Shown here: positions 14,458-20,182 of the stretch, piece after piece
Numbering within the stretch: the stretch's first letter is position 1
How the letters are laid out: every line of letters begins with the position of its first letter
Origin: a virus
Length of the DNA: 20,182 nucleotides
IMG/VR virus record: IMGVR_UViG_3300037502_004194
Span: 1 to 20,182 of that record
Strand: one strand, 5' to 3'
Made by a program: the position numbers and the translations under genes
The notes under the pieces: model-generated
Databases searched by the model: none
What the model saw: only the letters and a program-made list of their open reading frames with translations
What the model was told of the DNA's origin: nothing

Positions 14458-14513
14458 ATTACTTGATTACACTAAATTAAAAGTTGATAATAAATAAAAA
14501 GGAGGCGCCCTAA

Positions 14514-15512
14514 ATGAAAGGGTTTTGTGAAAAATGTCATGAAATGACAGAATACTCTATTAAAGAAGTAAAAAAGGAAAAAAATATTAAAGGTAAGAAT
14601 ATTAAATATATAGGGAAAGAAGCTTATTGTAATGAATGTGGAAGTGAAATATTTGTGCCTGAGATTCGTGATCATAATTTGGCTATGTTAGATAAGGCGT
14701 ATAGAGAAAAAGAAGGATTAATTTCAGTACCAGAAATTGAATTAATACTTGAGAAATATGATGTAGGAAAAAGACCTTTATCTCTATTATTAGGTTGGGG
14801 AGAAGGCACTTTAACTAGATATTTAGATGGAGATATTCCTTCAAAACAATATTCTGATATATTAAAAAGACTACTTAGTGATTCTAATTACATGAAAGAA
14901 ATATTAGAACAAAATAAAGATAAAATTACAGATTTAGCATATAGACGTATAATCAATGCTTTAGAAAAAAATGAAATTGCAGTAGAAGCTATAGAACCAG
15001 AAGATAAAATAGATTATGTTGTTAAGTATTTGTTAGCAAATTCTTTAGATATAACACCACTTGCTTTACAAAAACTATTATATTATGCTCAGGGATTTTA
15101 TAAAGCATTTACAGGTGAGTATTTGTTCCATAATAATTGTGAAGCTTGGGTACATGGGCCTGTATATAGGAGCATATATTATAAATATAAAGGTTACGGT
15201 TATAATCCAATTGACGATCCAGATTTTAAATATGAAGAAATTAAATTAACAACAGCAGAAAAAGAGATACTAGATAGTGTTATTGCAAATTTCGGTTGTT
15301 ATAGTGGTAAGGTTTTAGAAAAAATGACTCATATCGAGGAACCTTGGAGAATTACTAGAAAAGGTTTGAGTGACAATGAAAGCTCAGATAGAATTATAAA
15401 TAAAGAATTAATAGCTAAATACTTTGGAGAGATTAAATCTAAATATGGTATGCTTAATATCTCTGATATTAAGGATTACAGTAGGGATCTTTTTAGCAAA
15501 TTATATAATTAG
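14514..15512 (+). CDS. Panacea (SocA/DUF4065) antitoxin with MqsA-like zinc ribbon and HTH
   Basis: Probable antitoxin that neutralises the upstream protein and represses the operon. Three parts are visible. A zinc ribbon has Cys5, Cys8, Cys39 and Cys42 (FCEKCHE, YCNECGSE), like the MqsA N-terminus. An HTH at about 72-107 reads LILEKYDVGKRPLSLLLGWG then EGTLTRYLDGDIPS. A Panacea/SocA domain at about 163-300 includes DYVVKYLLANSLDITPLALQKLLYYAQGFYKAF and AWVHGPVYRSIYYKYKGYG. Panacea domains are known to serve as antitoxin modules against many toxin types. The length of 332 aa is normal for this arrangement. A GGAGG lies before ATG 14514, a stronger site than the toxin's, which favours antitoxin excess. 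Confidence 0.85.
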   Translation: MKGFCEKCHEMTEYSIKEVKKEKNIKGKNIKYIGKEAYCNECGSEIFVPEIRDHNLAMLDKAYREKEGLISVPEIELILEKYDVGKRPLSLLLGWGEGTLTRYLDGDIPSKQYSDILKRLLSDSNYMKEILEQNKDKITDLAYRRIINALEKNEIAVEAIEPEDKIDYVVKYLLANSLDITPLALQKLLYYAQGFYKAFTGEYLFHNNCEAWVHGPVYRSIYYKYKGYGYNPIDDPDFKYEEIKLTTAEKEILDSVIANFGCYSGKVLEKMTHIEEPWRITRKGLSDNESSDRIINKELIAKYFGEIKSKYGMLNISDIKDYSRDLFSKLYN

Positions 15513-15544
15513 AAATATAAAATATATAAATTAATATTTAATCT

Positions 15545-15578
15545 AAGCTCTGAAACCTTTACTTTTCAGGGCTTTTTT
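15545..15578 (+). terminator. Rho-independent terminator after the antitoxin
   Basis: AAGCTCTGAAA / TTTTCAGGGCTT with a 7-base loop and six T. Both stem arms are identical to those of the terminator at 13840, so the toxin-antitoxin operon is bracketed by the same terminator. Confidence 0.9.
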
Positions 15579-15604
15579 AATACTTAAAATTTGGAGATGG
15601 CAAA

Positions 15605-15781
15605 ATGAATAAATGTAAAAAATGTCTATGGGGAACATGGCTTACACCAAAGAAGATGTACTGCATGTTCCCTGTTTGTTTTAAAGCAAAAATAGATAAG
15701 GAGAATAGTTATGCCAAGAAAACCAAAGCGTATGTGCAGCTTCCCAGGCTGCCCAGAACTGACGGAAGGAAGGTATTGTGA
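15605..15781 (+). CDS. small four-Cys protein overlapping the HNH gene
   Basis: A 58-aa frame beginning MNKCKKCLWGTWLTPKKMYC and continuing MFPVCFKAKIDKENSY. The Cys pattern (two as CxxC, then C and C five apart) and the WGT / FPxC context resemble short proteins often found just before phage HNH genes. GGAGATGG lies about 6 bases upstream of the ATG. The last 23 residues overlap the HNH gene in another frame, so the C-terminus may be incidental, but the Cys cluster lies wholly outside the overlap. Function unknown, possibly metal binding. Confidence 0.55.
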   Translation: MNKCKKCLWGTWLTPKKMYCMFPVCFKAKIDKENSYAKKTKAYVQLPRLPRTDGRKVL

Positions 15782-16088
15782 GAAACATCAGAAGGAAGAG
15801 ACGAAGAAATATAACAGAAATAGAAAATACAAAAAGCTTTATAACAGCAATAGATGGCAAAGGTTAAGGAAAAAGGTATTAATAAAGCATCCTCTTTGTG
15901 TAGAGTGTGAAAAGAAAGGAAGACTTACTCCAGCAACTGTAGTGGACCATATTGTATCCCATCATGGTGATGAAGCTTTGTTTTGGGATGAAGATAACCT
16001 TCAGGCCTTGTGTAAGTCTTGTCATGATAAAAAGACAGCTAGAGAAGATGGAAGATGGGGAAGGAAAAATAAAGTGTACACCTATTAA
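15711..16088 (+). CDS. phage HNH endonuclease
   Basis: A 125-aa HNH nuclease of the kind that sits beside terminase genes and assists DNA packaging by nicking or cleaving at cos. Zinc-binding cysteines C63 and C66 (LCVEC) and C101/C104 (LCKSCH) frame the HNH core: VVDHIVSHHGD with Asp79-His80, FWDEDNLQAL with Asn96, and CHDKKT with His105. An extra N-terminal Cys/His cluster (C9, C14, C23, H26) looks like a second zinc site. GGAGAATAG precedes the ATG. It lies directly before the GC-rich cos/pac candidate, the usual arrangement in HNH-dependent cos phages. Confidence 0.92.
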   Translation: MPRKPKRMCSFPGCPELTEGRYCEKHQKEETKKYNRNRKYKKLYNSNRWQRLRKKVLIKHPLCVECEKKGRLTPATVVDHIVSHHGDEALFWDEDNLQALCKSCHDKKTAREDGRWGRKNKVYTY

Positions 16089-16093
16089 AGTTA

Positions 16094-16114
16094 TGTGGAT
16101 AACCCTGTGGATAA
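16094..16114. promoter_or_regulatory. two consensus DnaA boxes
   Basis: TGTGGATAA, the exact complement of the bacterial DnaA box TTATCCACA, occurs at 16094-16102 and 16106-16114 in the same orientation, 12 bases apart. Two perfect 9-mers this close are very unlikely by chance, so host DnaA probably binds here. Confidence 0.8.
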
Positions 16115-16140
16115 GCTGTTGATATTGTGTTGACAACTTG

Positions 16141-16240
16141 AATAGGGGTAGGGGGTATAATATCTCAACACCTTACAAACACAGGAACGGGGCGGCCCCC
16201 AAACGCATTAATTCGCAGTATTCTTAGGGCGGGAGGGGAA
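16141..16240. other. candidate cos/pac region
   Basis: Three GC islands stand out in otherwise AT-rich DNA: GGGGTAGGGGG near 16145, GGGGCGGCCCCC at 16189-16200 (with internal symmetry), and GGGCGGGAGGGG near 16228. They fill the gap between an HNH nuclease and an HTH protein, where cos phages of Firmicutes carry their cohesive-end site. No gene is visible in 16089-16317 apart from a doubtful 23-codon frame. Confidence 0.5.
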
Positions 16241-16317
16241 AATTAGCGAAAAGATGAAAGTCAACAGAAATAGCCATTTTAAAGGATTTGCTTTAATGAA
16301 AAGTAGAGGTGTTAAAT

Positions 16318-16830
16318 ATGCTTAAAAAAGAGCAAAAAGAAGAGATTTTAAAACTTCGTAAAAAAGGCTATGGATATCGAAGTATAGCTAGTATTTTAAA
16401 AGTTAAGAGGGATGATGTTAGGGATTTATGTAAAAAGTATGGACTTACTGGATATTTAGGATATGGAGAGTCAATAAAAAACGATATACCTAAAAAGAAA
16501 GAGATACAAAAACAATGCTTACACTGTGGGAAAGAAATAAATACAAAAGAGCGCAGAGGAAGAAAATCAAAGTTCTGCTCTGATAAATGCAGAAGAACTT
16601 GGTGGAATGAAAATCAAGATAAGAAAGACCGTAGAGATACAGCTTGGTATTCATTTATTTGTAAATATTGCGGTAAAGATTTTAAAGCATATGGAAATAA
16701 AAATAGGAAATTCTGCTCTAGAAAATGTGCAAGGGATTATAGGCATGGCTCATATAAAGAAAAAACTGGATATGAAACTAGAGTAGAAAAAGATAGCAAA
16801 AGTAATGAAGGTACCAATTCAGATGAATAG
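16318..16830 (+). CDS. HTH protein with two Cys4 zinc motifs
   Basis: A 170-aa basic protein. Residues 1-45 form a resolvase/sigma-type helix-turn-helix (EILKLRKKGYGYRSIASILK, then VKRDDVRDLCKKYG). Two zinc motifs follow with the same layout: C67-x2-C70...C87-x3-C91 (CLHCGKE, FCSDKCRRTWW) and C115-x2-C118...C133-x3-C137 (CKYCGKD, FCSRKCARDYR). Proteins of this pattern are often auto-labelled 'sigma-70 subunit', which the sequence does not support. Its place between the cos candidate and the methylase would suit a small-terminase-like or regulatory DNA-binding protein. ATG 16318 is favoured because AGAGG is spaced correctly; GTG 16309 would overlap that site. Confidence 0.75.
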   Translation: MLKKEQKEEILKLRKKGYGYRSIASILKVKRDDVRDLCKKYGLTGYLGYGESIKNDIPKKKEIQKQCLHCGKEINTKERRGRKSKFCSDKCRRTWWNENQDKKDRRDTAWYSFICKYCGKDFKAYGNKNRKFCSRKCARDYRHGSYKEKTGYETRVEKDSKSNEGTNSDE

Positions 16831-16866
16831 GTGCTTTTTTTATTTATGAGAAGTGAGGTGGTAAAA

Positions 16867-18108
16867 GTGAAAAGAACAGAAGAATTAAAAGTGTTACCCA
16901 TAGATGAACTTATCCCTTATGCTAATAATGCCAGAACTCATAGCAAAGAGCAGATAAAAAAGCTTAGAAGCAGTCTTAGAGAATTTGGGTTTGTAAATCC
17001 AATACTAATAGATAAAGAAAAAAATATAATTGCAGGACATGGAAGAGTAGAAGCTGCAAAAGAAGAAGGAATCAAATCTGTACCATGTGTTTTGGTAGAG
17101 CATTTAACAGAAGCCCAGAAGAAAGCATATATTTTAGCTGATAATAGACTAGCATTAGATGCAGGATGGGATAAAGAGCTATTGGCCCTAGAACTAGAGA
17201 ATTTAAAAGAACTGGATTTTGATATAAACCTTACTGGATTTGATGCTGCAGAGATAGAAGATTTGTTCTCTAATATTCATGATAAAGAAGTAAAAGACGA
17301 TGATTTTGATGTAGATGCAGCCCTTGAAGAAGAGCCAATATCAAAACAAGGAGATATATGGATACTTGGAAAGCATAGGCTTATCTGTGGAGATAGTACA
17401 AAAGCAGAAACCTATGAGAAGCTTATGGAAGGTAAGAAAGCAAACTTAGTGGTTACCGACCCACCATATGGTGTATCATATGAAGGAGCTGCAGGGACCA
17501 TACAAAATGATAACCTTGATAATGATGCTTTTTACAAATTTTTATATGATGCTTTTAAAAACATGGAAAGTGTAATGGCAGATGATGCATCAATATATGT
17601 TTTTCATGCAGATACCAAAGGACTAATATTTAGAAAGGCCTTCGAAGATGCAGGATTCTATTTATCAGGGGTTTGTCAATGGGTTAAAAATTCATTAGTT
17701 TTAGGAAGAAGTCCTTATCAATGGAAACACGAACCCTGCCTTTTTGGTTGGAAAAAGAAAGGAAAACACAAATGGTATGCAGGAAGACAAGAAACTACAG
17801 TTTGGAATTTCGATAGACCTACAAAATCAAAATTACATCCAACTACAAAACCAATACCTTTAATTGCTTATCCAATAAAAAATAGTTCAGTTAGTAACTG
17901 CATAGTTCTAGAACCTTTTGCAGGAAGCGGATCAACAATTATCGCCTGTGAACAACTCGATAGAATATGTTACGGTGTAGAGTTAGATGAAAAATACTGT
18001 GATGTAATTGTTAAAAGGTATATAGAGTATGTTGGCACTGATGAAAAAGTTTTTTTAATAAGGGATGGAGAAAAAATAGCTTATAGAGATATTGATATAA
18101 CAAAATAA
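16867..18108 (+). CDS. ParB-like nuclease domain fused to beta-class DNA methyltransferase
   Basis: Residues 1-110 are a ParB/Srx-like N-terminal domain: IDELIPYANNARTHSKEQI, FGFVNPILIDK and the IIAGHGR motif at 54-60. Residues 165-413 are an amino-methyltransferase (N6-adenine or N4-cytosine): catalytic DPPY at 198-201, and the AdoMet-binding FAGSGST at 351-357. DPPY precedes FAGSG, which marks the beta class. Such fusions are common near phage terminase genes and modify phage DNA, protecting it from host restriction or marking pac/cos. No partner restriction enzyme is seen. GTG 16867 has GAGGTGG six bases upstream; in-frame starts at 16831 and 16846 lack a ribosome site. The target sequence cannot be predicted. 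Confidence 0.92.
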   Translation: MKRTEELKVLPIDELIPYANNARTHSKEQIKKLRSSLREFGFVNPILIDKEKNIIAGHGRVEAAKEEGIKSVPCVLVEHLTEAQKKAYILADNRLALDAGWDKELLALELENLKELDFDINLTGFDAAEIEDLFSNIHDKEVKDDDFDVDAALEEEPISKQGDIWILGKHRLICGDSTKAETYEKLMEGKKANLVVTDPPYGVSYEGAAGTIQNDNLDNDAFYKFLYDAFKNMESVMADDASIYVFHADTKGLIFRKAFEDAGFYLSGVCQWVKNSLVLGRSPYQWKHEPCLFGWKKKGKHKWYAGRQETTVWNFDRPTKSKLHPTTKPIPLIAYPIKNSSVSNCIVLEPFAGSGSTIIACEQLDRICYGVELDEKYCDVIVKRYIEYVGTDEKVFLIRDGEKIAYRDIDITK

Positions 18109-18111
18109 AGG

Positions 18112-18165
18112 CTTGACTTTACCTGTGTTTAGAGTGATGTATAGACTACACTAAAACGCAGGAGG
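18112..18165 (+). promoter_or_regulatory. hairpin-promoter element, copy 1
   Basis: TTGACT box at 18113, left arm CCTGTGTTT (18122-18130), conserved centre AGAGTGATGTATA, TATAGA at 18140, right arm AAACGCAGG (18154-18162) running into the ribosome site GGAGG (18161-18165). The arms pair along their length with one G-U, extended by AG / CT across a bulged A. Confidence 0.8.
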
Positions 18166-18173
18166 CTTGGAAA

Positions 18174-18617
18174 ATGAAAACTTTTACAACCTATTCAATA
18201 AGATTAGTTAAAGAAAAGGCAGCAAGGTATGATATCGACAAAAAGATAAACTCACCAAAAGAAGTTTGGAAGATAGCAATAGAAATTTTACAACTAAACG
18301 AGATGGCAGAAGAAGTGTTTTCAATAATAACATTAAGTACTAAAAATGAAGTAATAGGTGTTTTTGAAGTAAGTCGAGGAACACTAGACTCAAGCCTTGT
18401 TCATCCAAGGGAAGTATTCAAAAGAGCACTACTTAGCAACGCATCATCAATTATACTACTTCATAACCATCCTTCAGGAGATCCTAAACCCAGTCCAGAG
18501 GATATTAGGATAACTAAAAGATTAAAGAATGCAGGTGAGCTTTTAGGAATACAGGTTTTTGACCATGTAATTATAGGAGATGGATATTATAGTTTAAAAG
18601 AAAAAGGAATGATGTAA
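18174..18617 (+). CDS. RadC-like JAB/MPN-domain protein
   Basis: A 147-aa protein consisting only of the RadC-type JAB (MPN+) domain. The metal-binding motif is intact: HNHPSGDPKPSPED at 97-110 with His97, His99 and Asp110, and an upstream glutamate pair at 46-47. The helix-hairpin-helix domain of chromosomal RadC is absent, as in the plasmid and phage YeeS/YkfG-type relatives. Their role is unsettled; links to repair, anti-restriction and mobile-element maintenance have been proposed. It is the first of four genes each led by the same hairpin-promoter element. ATG 18174 lies 8 bases after GGAGG. Confidence 0.9.
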   Translation: MKTFTTYSIRLVKEKAARYDIDKKINSPKEVWKIAIEILQLNEMAEEVFSIITLSTKNEVIGVFEVSRGTLDSSLVHPREVFKRALLSNASSIILLHNHPSGDPKPSPEDIRITKRLKNAGELLGIQVFDHVIIGDGYYSLKEKGMM

Positions 18618-18641
18618 AGTTTTAGGTTTAATGCTATTTTT

Positions 18642-18698
18642 CTTGACTTATCTGTGTTTTAGAGTGATATATAGTAGTAACAAAAACACAGAAAGGGG
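18642..18698 (+). promoter_or_regulatory. hairpin-promoter element, copy 2
   Basis: TTGACT at 18643, left arm TCTGTGTTTT (18651-18660), centre AGAGTGATATATA, TATAGT at 18670, right arm AAAACACAGA (18683-18692) next to the ribosome site AAAGGGG. The outer C-G pair of the other copies is T-A here, changed on both arms. Confidence 0.8.
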
Positions 18699-18706
18699 AT
18701 TTGAAA

Positions 18707-19024
18707 ATGCAAGCCATATTTATAAGGAAGGCATTTGATTTAGAAGAATTAAAAGCATTAACTTACGAGGATCTAAAAATAGGAAGAAAAGGAATTTCGT
18801 ATGAAGTAACAAAAGAAGTTAATCTTAGCAATAATGAATTTAAAAGGTTTACCCGAAATTTCTTAAAAGACCAACCTTGGATTACAGAGGGTGAAGATGG
18901 AGGAATGAACAAAAACGGTCAGATAAGATGTATAAGAGTCAAAAATAAAGAAACAGGAGAAAAAATTTTAGTAAACTCTGAAGGGTACACATACTCAAGA
19001 TATACTGCATTAGAACTAGATTAA
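18707..19024 (+). CDS. uncharacterised 105-aa mobile-element protein
   Basis: A small soluble protein that I recognise only as a type recurring in Firmicute prophages and conjugative elements (possibly DUF6329-like; I am not certain of the family). It begins MQAIFIRKAFDLEELKAL, has a helical central segment (NNEFKRFTRNFLKDQPWITE) and a strand-rich C-terminus (QIRCIRVKNKETGEKILVNS, then GYTYSRYTALELD). No catalytic motif, membrane segment or Cys cluster is visible. ATG 18707 is 8 bases after AAAGGGG; the in-frame TTG at 18701 is too close to that site. It carries its own upstream element and its own terminator, so it is a complete one-gene unit. Confidence 0.75.
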   Translation: MQAIFIRKAFDLEELKALTYEDLKIGRKGISYEVTKEVNLSNNEFKRFTRNFLKDQPWITEGEDGGMNKNGQIRCIRVKNKETGEKILVNSEGYTYSRYTALELD

Positions 19025-19042
19025 GGCCATTAGGCCTTTTTT
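19023..19042 (+). terminator. short Rho-independent terminator
   Basis: AAGGCC / GGCCTT around loop ATTA, with a six-T run. It begins inside the stop codon of the 105-aa gene and lies 19 bases before the next hairpin-promoter element, so that element must supply its own promoter. Confidence 0.85.
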
Positions 19043-19060
19043 AGTTATGTAAATAAATCC

Positions 19061-19114
19061 CTTGACTTACCTGTGTTTTAGAGTGATGTATATAGTAACA
19101 AAAACACAGGAGGG
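19061..19114 (+). promoter_or_regulatory. hairpin-promoter element, copy 3
   Basis: TTGACT at 19062, left arm CCTGTGTTTT (19070-19079), centre AGAGTGATGTATA, TATAGT at 19091, right arm AAAACACAGG (19101-19110) continuous with the ribosome site AGGAGGG. Perfect 10-bp arms. It follows a terminator directly. Confidence 0.85.
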
Positions 19115-19121
19115 ATTTTAA

Positions 19122-19901
19122 ATGAGTAGAAAGGAACTAGTAAAAAAATTAAGTGAACATTTTGGAGTAAAATCTAAATATCTAGGAGCACCAAGTTTTG
19201 CATACCAAGTGGAGACAGAAGATGAAACTTACACCATTGACAGAGAAGGAAAAATAATAAAATCTTCAGGAGAAGAAGTACAATTTAAACAGTTATTAAA
19301 AGGACCTGAAAAAGTAGCACCTAAGGAATTAGAAACTGAAACAGCTAATAAAATACCAGCTGAAGATATAGTAATTACTTTACCAATGGCAGACCATAGT
19401 GGAAAAACCTTAAGAAATCTAGTTAACATGATTTACAGCAAGCAAGACCTTATTAAAAAAGCATTAGAAATCGAGAAAGATTTAGTAAGAGATGATTTTG
19501 CCATAGGTATTAATGAAGTGAAAATTGAAACCTTAGAAGATTTTAAAACTGCTCTTGAAGATATAGGAAAGAATAGCTGTCCAGGGATTGAATTTAATTT
19601 TTATGATAAAAAATTATATTTTAATTTTTTACAAGGAGAAGAAGAAAATAATGAAAAGATTAAAGTTTATAAACAGTTTATATCCATTCTAAATAAAACT
19701 GCTAAAAAATTAAAGCATGCTTCAGCAAAAGTAAAATCTACAGATAATGAAAAATACACCTTTAGAACCTGGCTCTTAAGGCTGGGAATGATTGGAGATG
19801 AATATAAGATGGCAAGAAAAGAACTACTTAAAAATCTATCGGGCAATGGAGCGTTTAGAAAAGTAAAATCAAAGGTTAAAAGCAATGAAGTAGAAGAATA
19901 A
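19122..19901 (+). CDS. uncharacterised 259-aa protein of the 'virulence-related' type
   Basis: Related proteins in Clostridial prophages and conjugative elements are often labelled 'virulence-related protein' without evidence; I recall the same opening (LSEHFGVKSKYLGAPSFAYQ). Residues 1-50 form a small domain ending in YTIDREGKII. A charged linker follows (about 55-85), then a middle domain with LRNLVNMIYSKQDLIKKALEI and CPGIEFNFYDKKLYFNF. A conserved-looking C-terminus reads YTFRTWLLRLGMIGDEYKMA and then RKELLKNLSGNGAFRK, lysine-rich and helical. No signal peptide or enzyme motif is seen, so it is probably cytoplasmic and may bind nucleic acid. It starts 8 bases after AGGAGGG of element copy 3. 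Confidence 0.8.
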   Translation: MSRKELVKKLSEHFGVKSKYLGAPSFAYQVETEDETYTIDREGKIIKSSGEEVQFKQLLKGPEKVAPKELETETANKIPAEDIVITLPMADHSGKTLRNLVNMIYSKQDLIKKALEIEKDLVRDDFAIGINEVKIETLEDFKTALEDIGKNSCPGIEFNFYDKKLYFNFLQGEEENNEKIKVYKQFISILNKTAKKLKHASAKVKSTDNEKYTFRTWLLRLGMIGDEYKMARKELLKNLSGNGAFRKVKSKVKSNEVEE

Positions 19902-19925
19902 AAACTACAAAAGGGCAATAAAAGT

Positions 19926-19980
19926 CTTGCAATTACCTATGTATAGAGTGATGTATATAATAACAAAAACATAGGGAGGT
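19926..19980 (+). promoter_or_regulatory. hairpin-promoter element, copy 4
   Basis: TTGCAA at 19927, left arm CCTATGT (19936-19942), centre AGAGTGATGTATA, a perfect TATAAT at 19956, right arm ACATAGG (19969-19975) running into GGGAGGT. The central G-C pair of the other copies is A-T here, changed on both arms. The stem is shortest, about 7 bp. Confidence 0.8.
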
Positions 19981-19987
19981 GCAAAGT

Positions 19988-20182
19988 ATGAATAAGTGGC
20001 TTATAAGAGCAACTCTTGAGGGTCTGATTTTTACAGCAAAGGAAAAGCAGTGTGTACTTGGTGATGATGCTAAAGAAGATATAAATAAGCTTAAAGAAGT
20101 TTATGAAGAATTAGTAATGTTTTGGGATTTAGATGAAAGCCTAATAGATGAATTTGAAGCAGTGATAATAAGTAAATTGTAG
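19988..20182 (+). CDS. uncharacterised 64-aa acidic protein
   Basis: A short protein, MNKWLIRATLEGLIFTAKEK followed by an acidic helical part (KEDINKLKEVYEELVMFWDLDESLIDEFEAVIISKL). I recognise no domain; it looks like a small all-helical protein that could act by binding another protein. ATG 19988 is 8 bases after GGGAGGT of element copy 4; the in-frame GTG at 19979 is part of that ribosome site. The gene ends exactly at the window edge, so what follows (a fifth cassette or the large terminase) cannot be seen. Confidence 0.7.
   Translation: MNKWLIRATLEGLIFTAKEKQCVLGDDAKEDINKLKEVYEELVMFWDLDESLIDEFEAVIISKL

Noticed and set aside
15061-15249. Second + strand frame inside the Panacea gene
   Set aside because: It lies entirely within the antitoxin coding region in another frame, has no ribosome site, and its product resembles out-of-frame translation.
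16130-16161. TTGACA ... TATAAT promoter ahead of the HTH/zinc gene
   Set aside because: The spacer is 20 bp and filled by the G-rich island of the cos candidate, too long for a standard sigma-A promoter.
16254-16325. 23-codon frame starting at ATG 16254 and overlapping the next gene's start
   Set aside because: The ribosome-like GGGAGGGG is too far upstream (about 14 bases) and the peptide shows no recognisable feature; it may be chance.
18112-19980. CRISPR-like or transposon (PATE-type) array from the four regular repeats
   Set aside because: The repeats are 320-870 bases apart, each directly precedes a start codon, and whole genes rather than uniform spacers lie between them. No transposase or target duplication is visible.

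Overview
This AT-rich window reads as the replication, regulation and packaging-proximal part of a temperate phage (or a phage-derived element) of a low-GC Firmicute, most likely Clostridia. I base this on the strong AGGAGG-type ribosome sites, frequent GTG/TTG starts, a Gram-positive LexA-type box, and a gene order typical of Firmicute siphophages. Every gene I can support is on the + strand. No integrase, CI-type repressor, large terminase or structural gene lies inside the window.

Layout. (1) 43-1911: a large ImmA/IrrE-type HExxH protein with a C-terminal helix-turn-helix, followed by terminators and a control region with two near-identical 17-bp palindromes (1912-2268). (2) 2269-3924: early regulators (DeoR-like HTH protein, small helical protein, BRO/KilA-C antirepressor, XRE protein). 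(3) 3921-11381: a tightly packed replication and recombination module. It holds an SNF2-type helicase, a VRR-NUC nuclease, a Cas4-like nuclease joined to a RecA-like ATPase, a DUF669-type protein, a compact family-B DNA polymerase and a primase-helicase. Two non-coding gaps in or after it (9220-9491 and 11382-11590) carry nested inverted repeats and iterons and are origin candidates. (4) 11591-12635: DUF4406, a four-Cys protein, and a DUF1492/ArpU-like sigma-type regulator.

(5) 12636-15600 is an accessory zone. It contains a promoter with three 10-bp repeats driving a strongly folded candidate RNA, a LexA-box promoter driving two tiny genes, a second promoter-RNA unit, and a toxin-antitoxin pair (MqsR-like toxin; antitoxin with zinc-ribbon, HTH and Panacea regions). 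Near-identical terminators punctuate the zone, as expected for inserted cassettes. (6) 15605-18108: a small four-Cys protein, an HNH endonuclease, a GC-rich cos/pac candidate beside two DnaA boxes, an HTH/double-zinc protein and a ParB-methyltransferase fusion.

(7) 18110-20182 is the most unusual part. Four consecutive genes (RadC-like JAB protein and three uncharacterised proteins) are each preceded by the same roughly 50-bp element. It has a TTGACT-like box, an inverted repeat whose right arm runs into the Shine-Dalgarno sequence, and TATA boxes between the arms. The arms differ between copies in matched, pairing-preserving ways. This suggests a portable expression cassette in which read-through mRNA hides the ribosome site while mRNA from the internal promoter leaves it open, or alternatively a single-strand (Frpo-like) promoter.

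Functions are inferred from motifs and remembered family patterns only; no database search was run.
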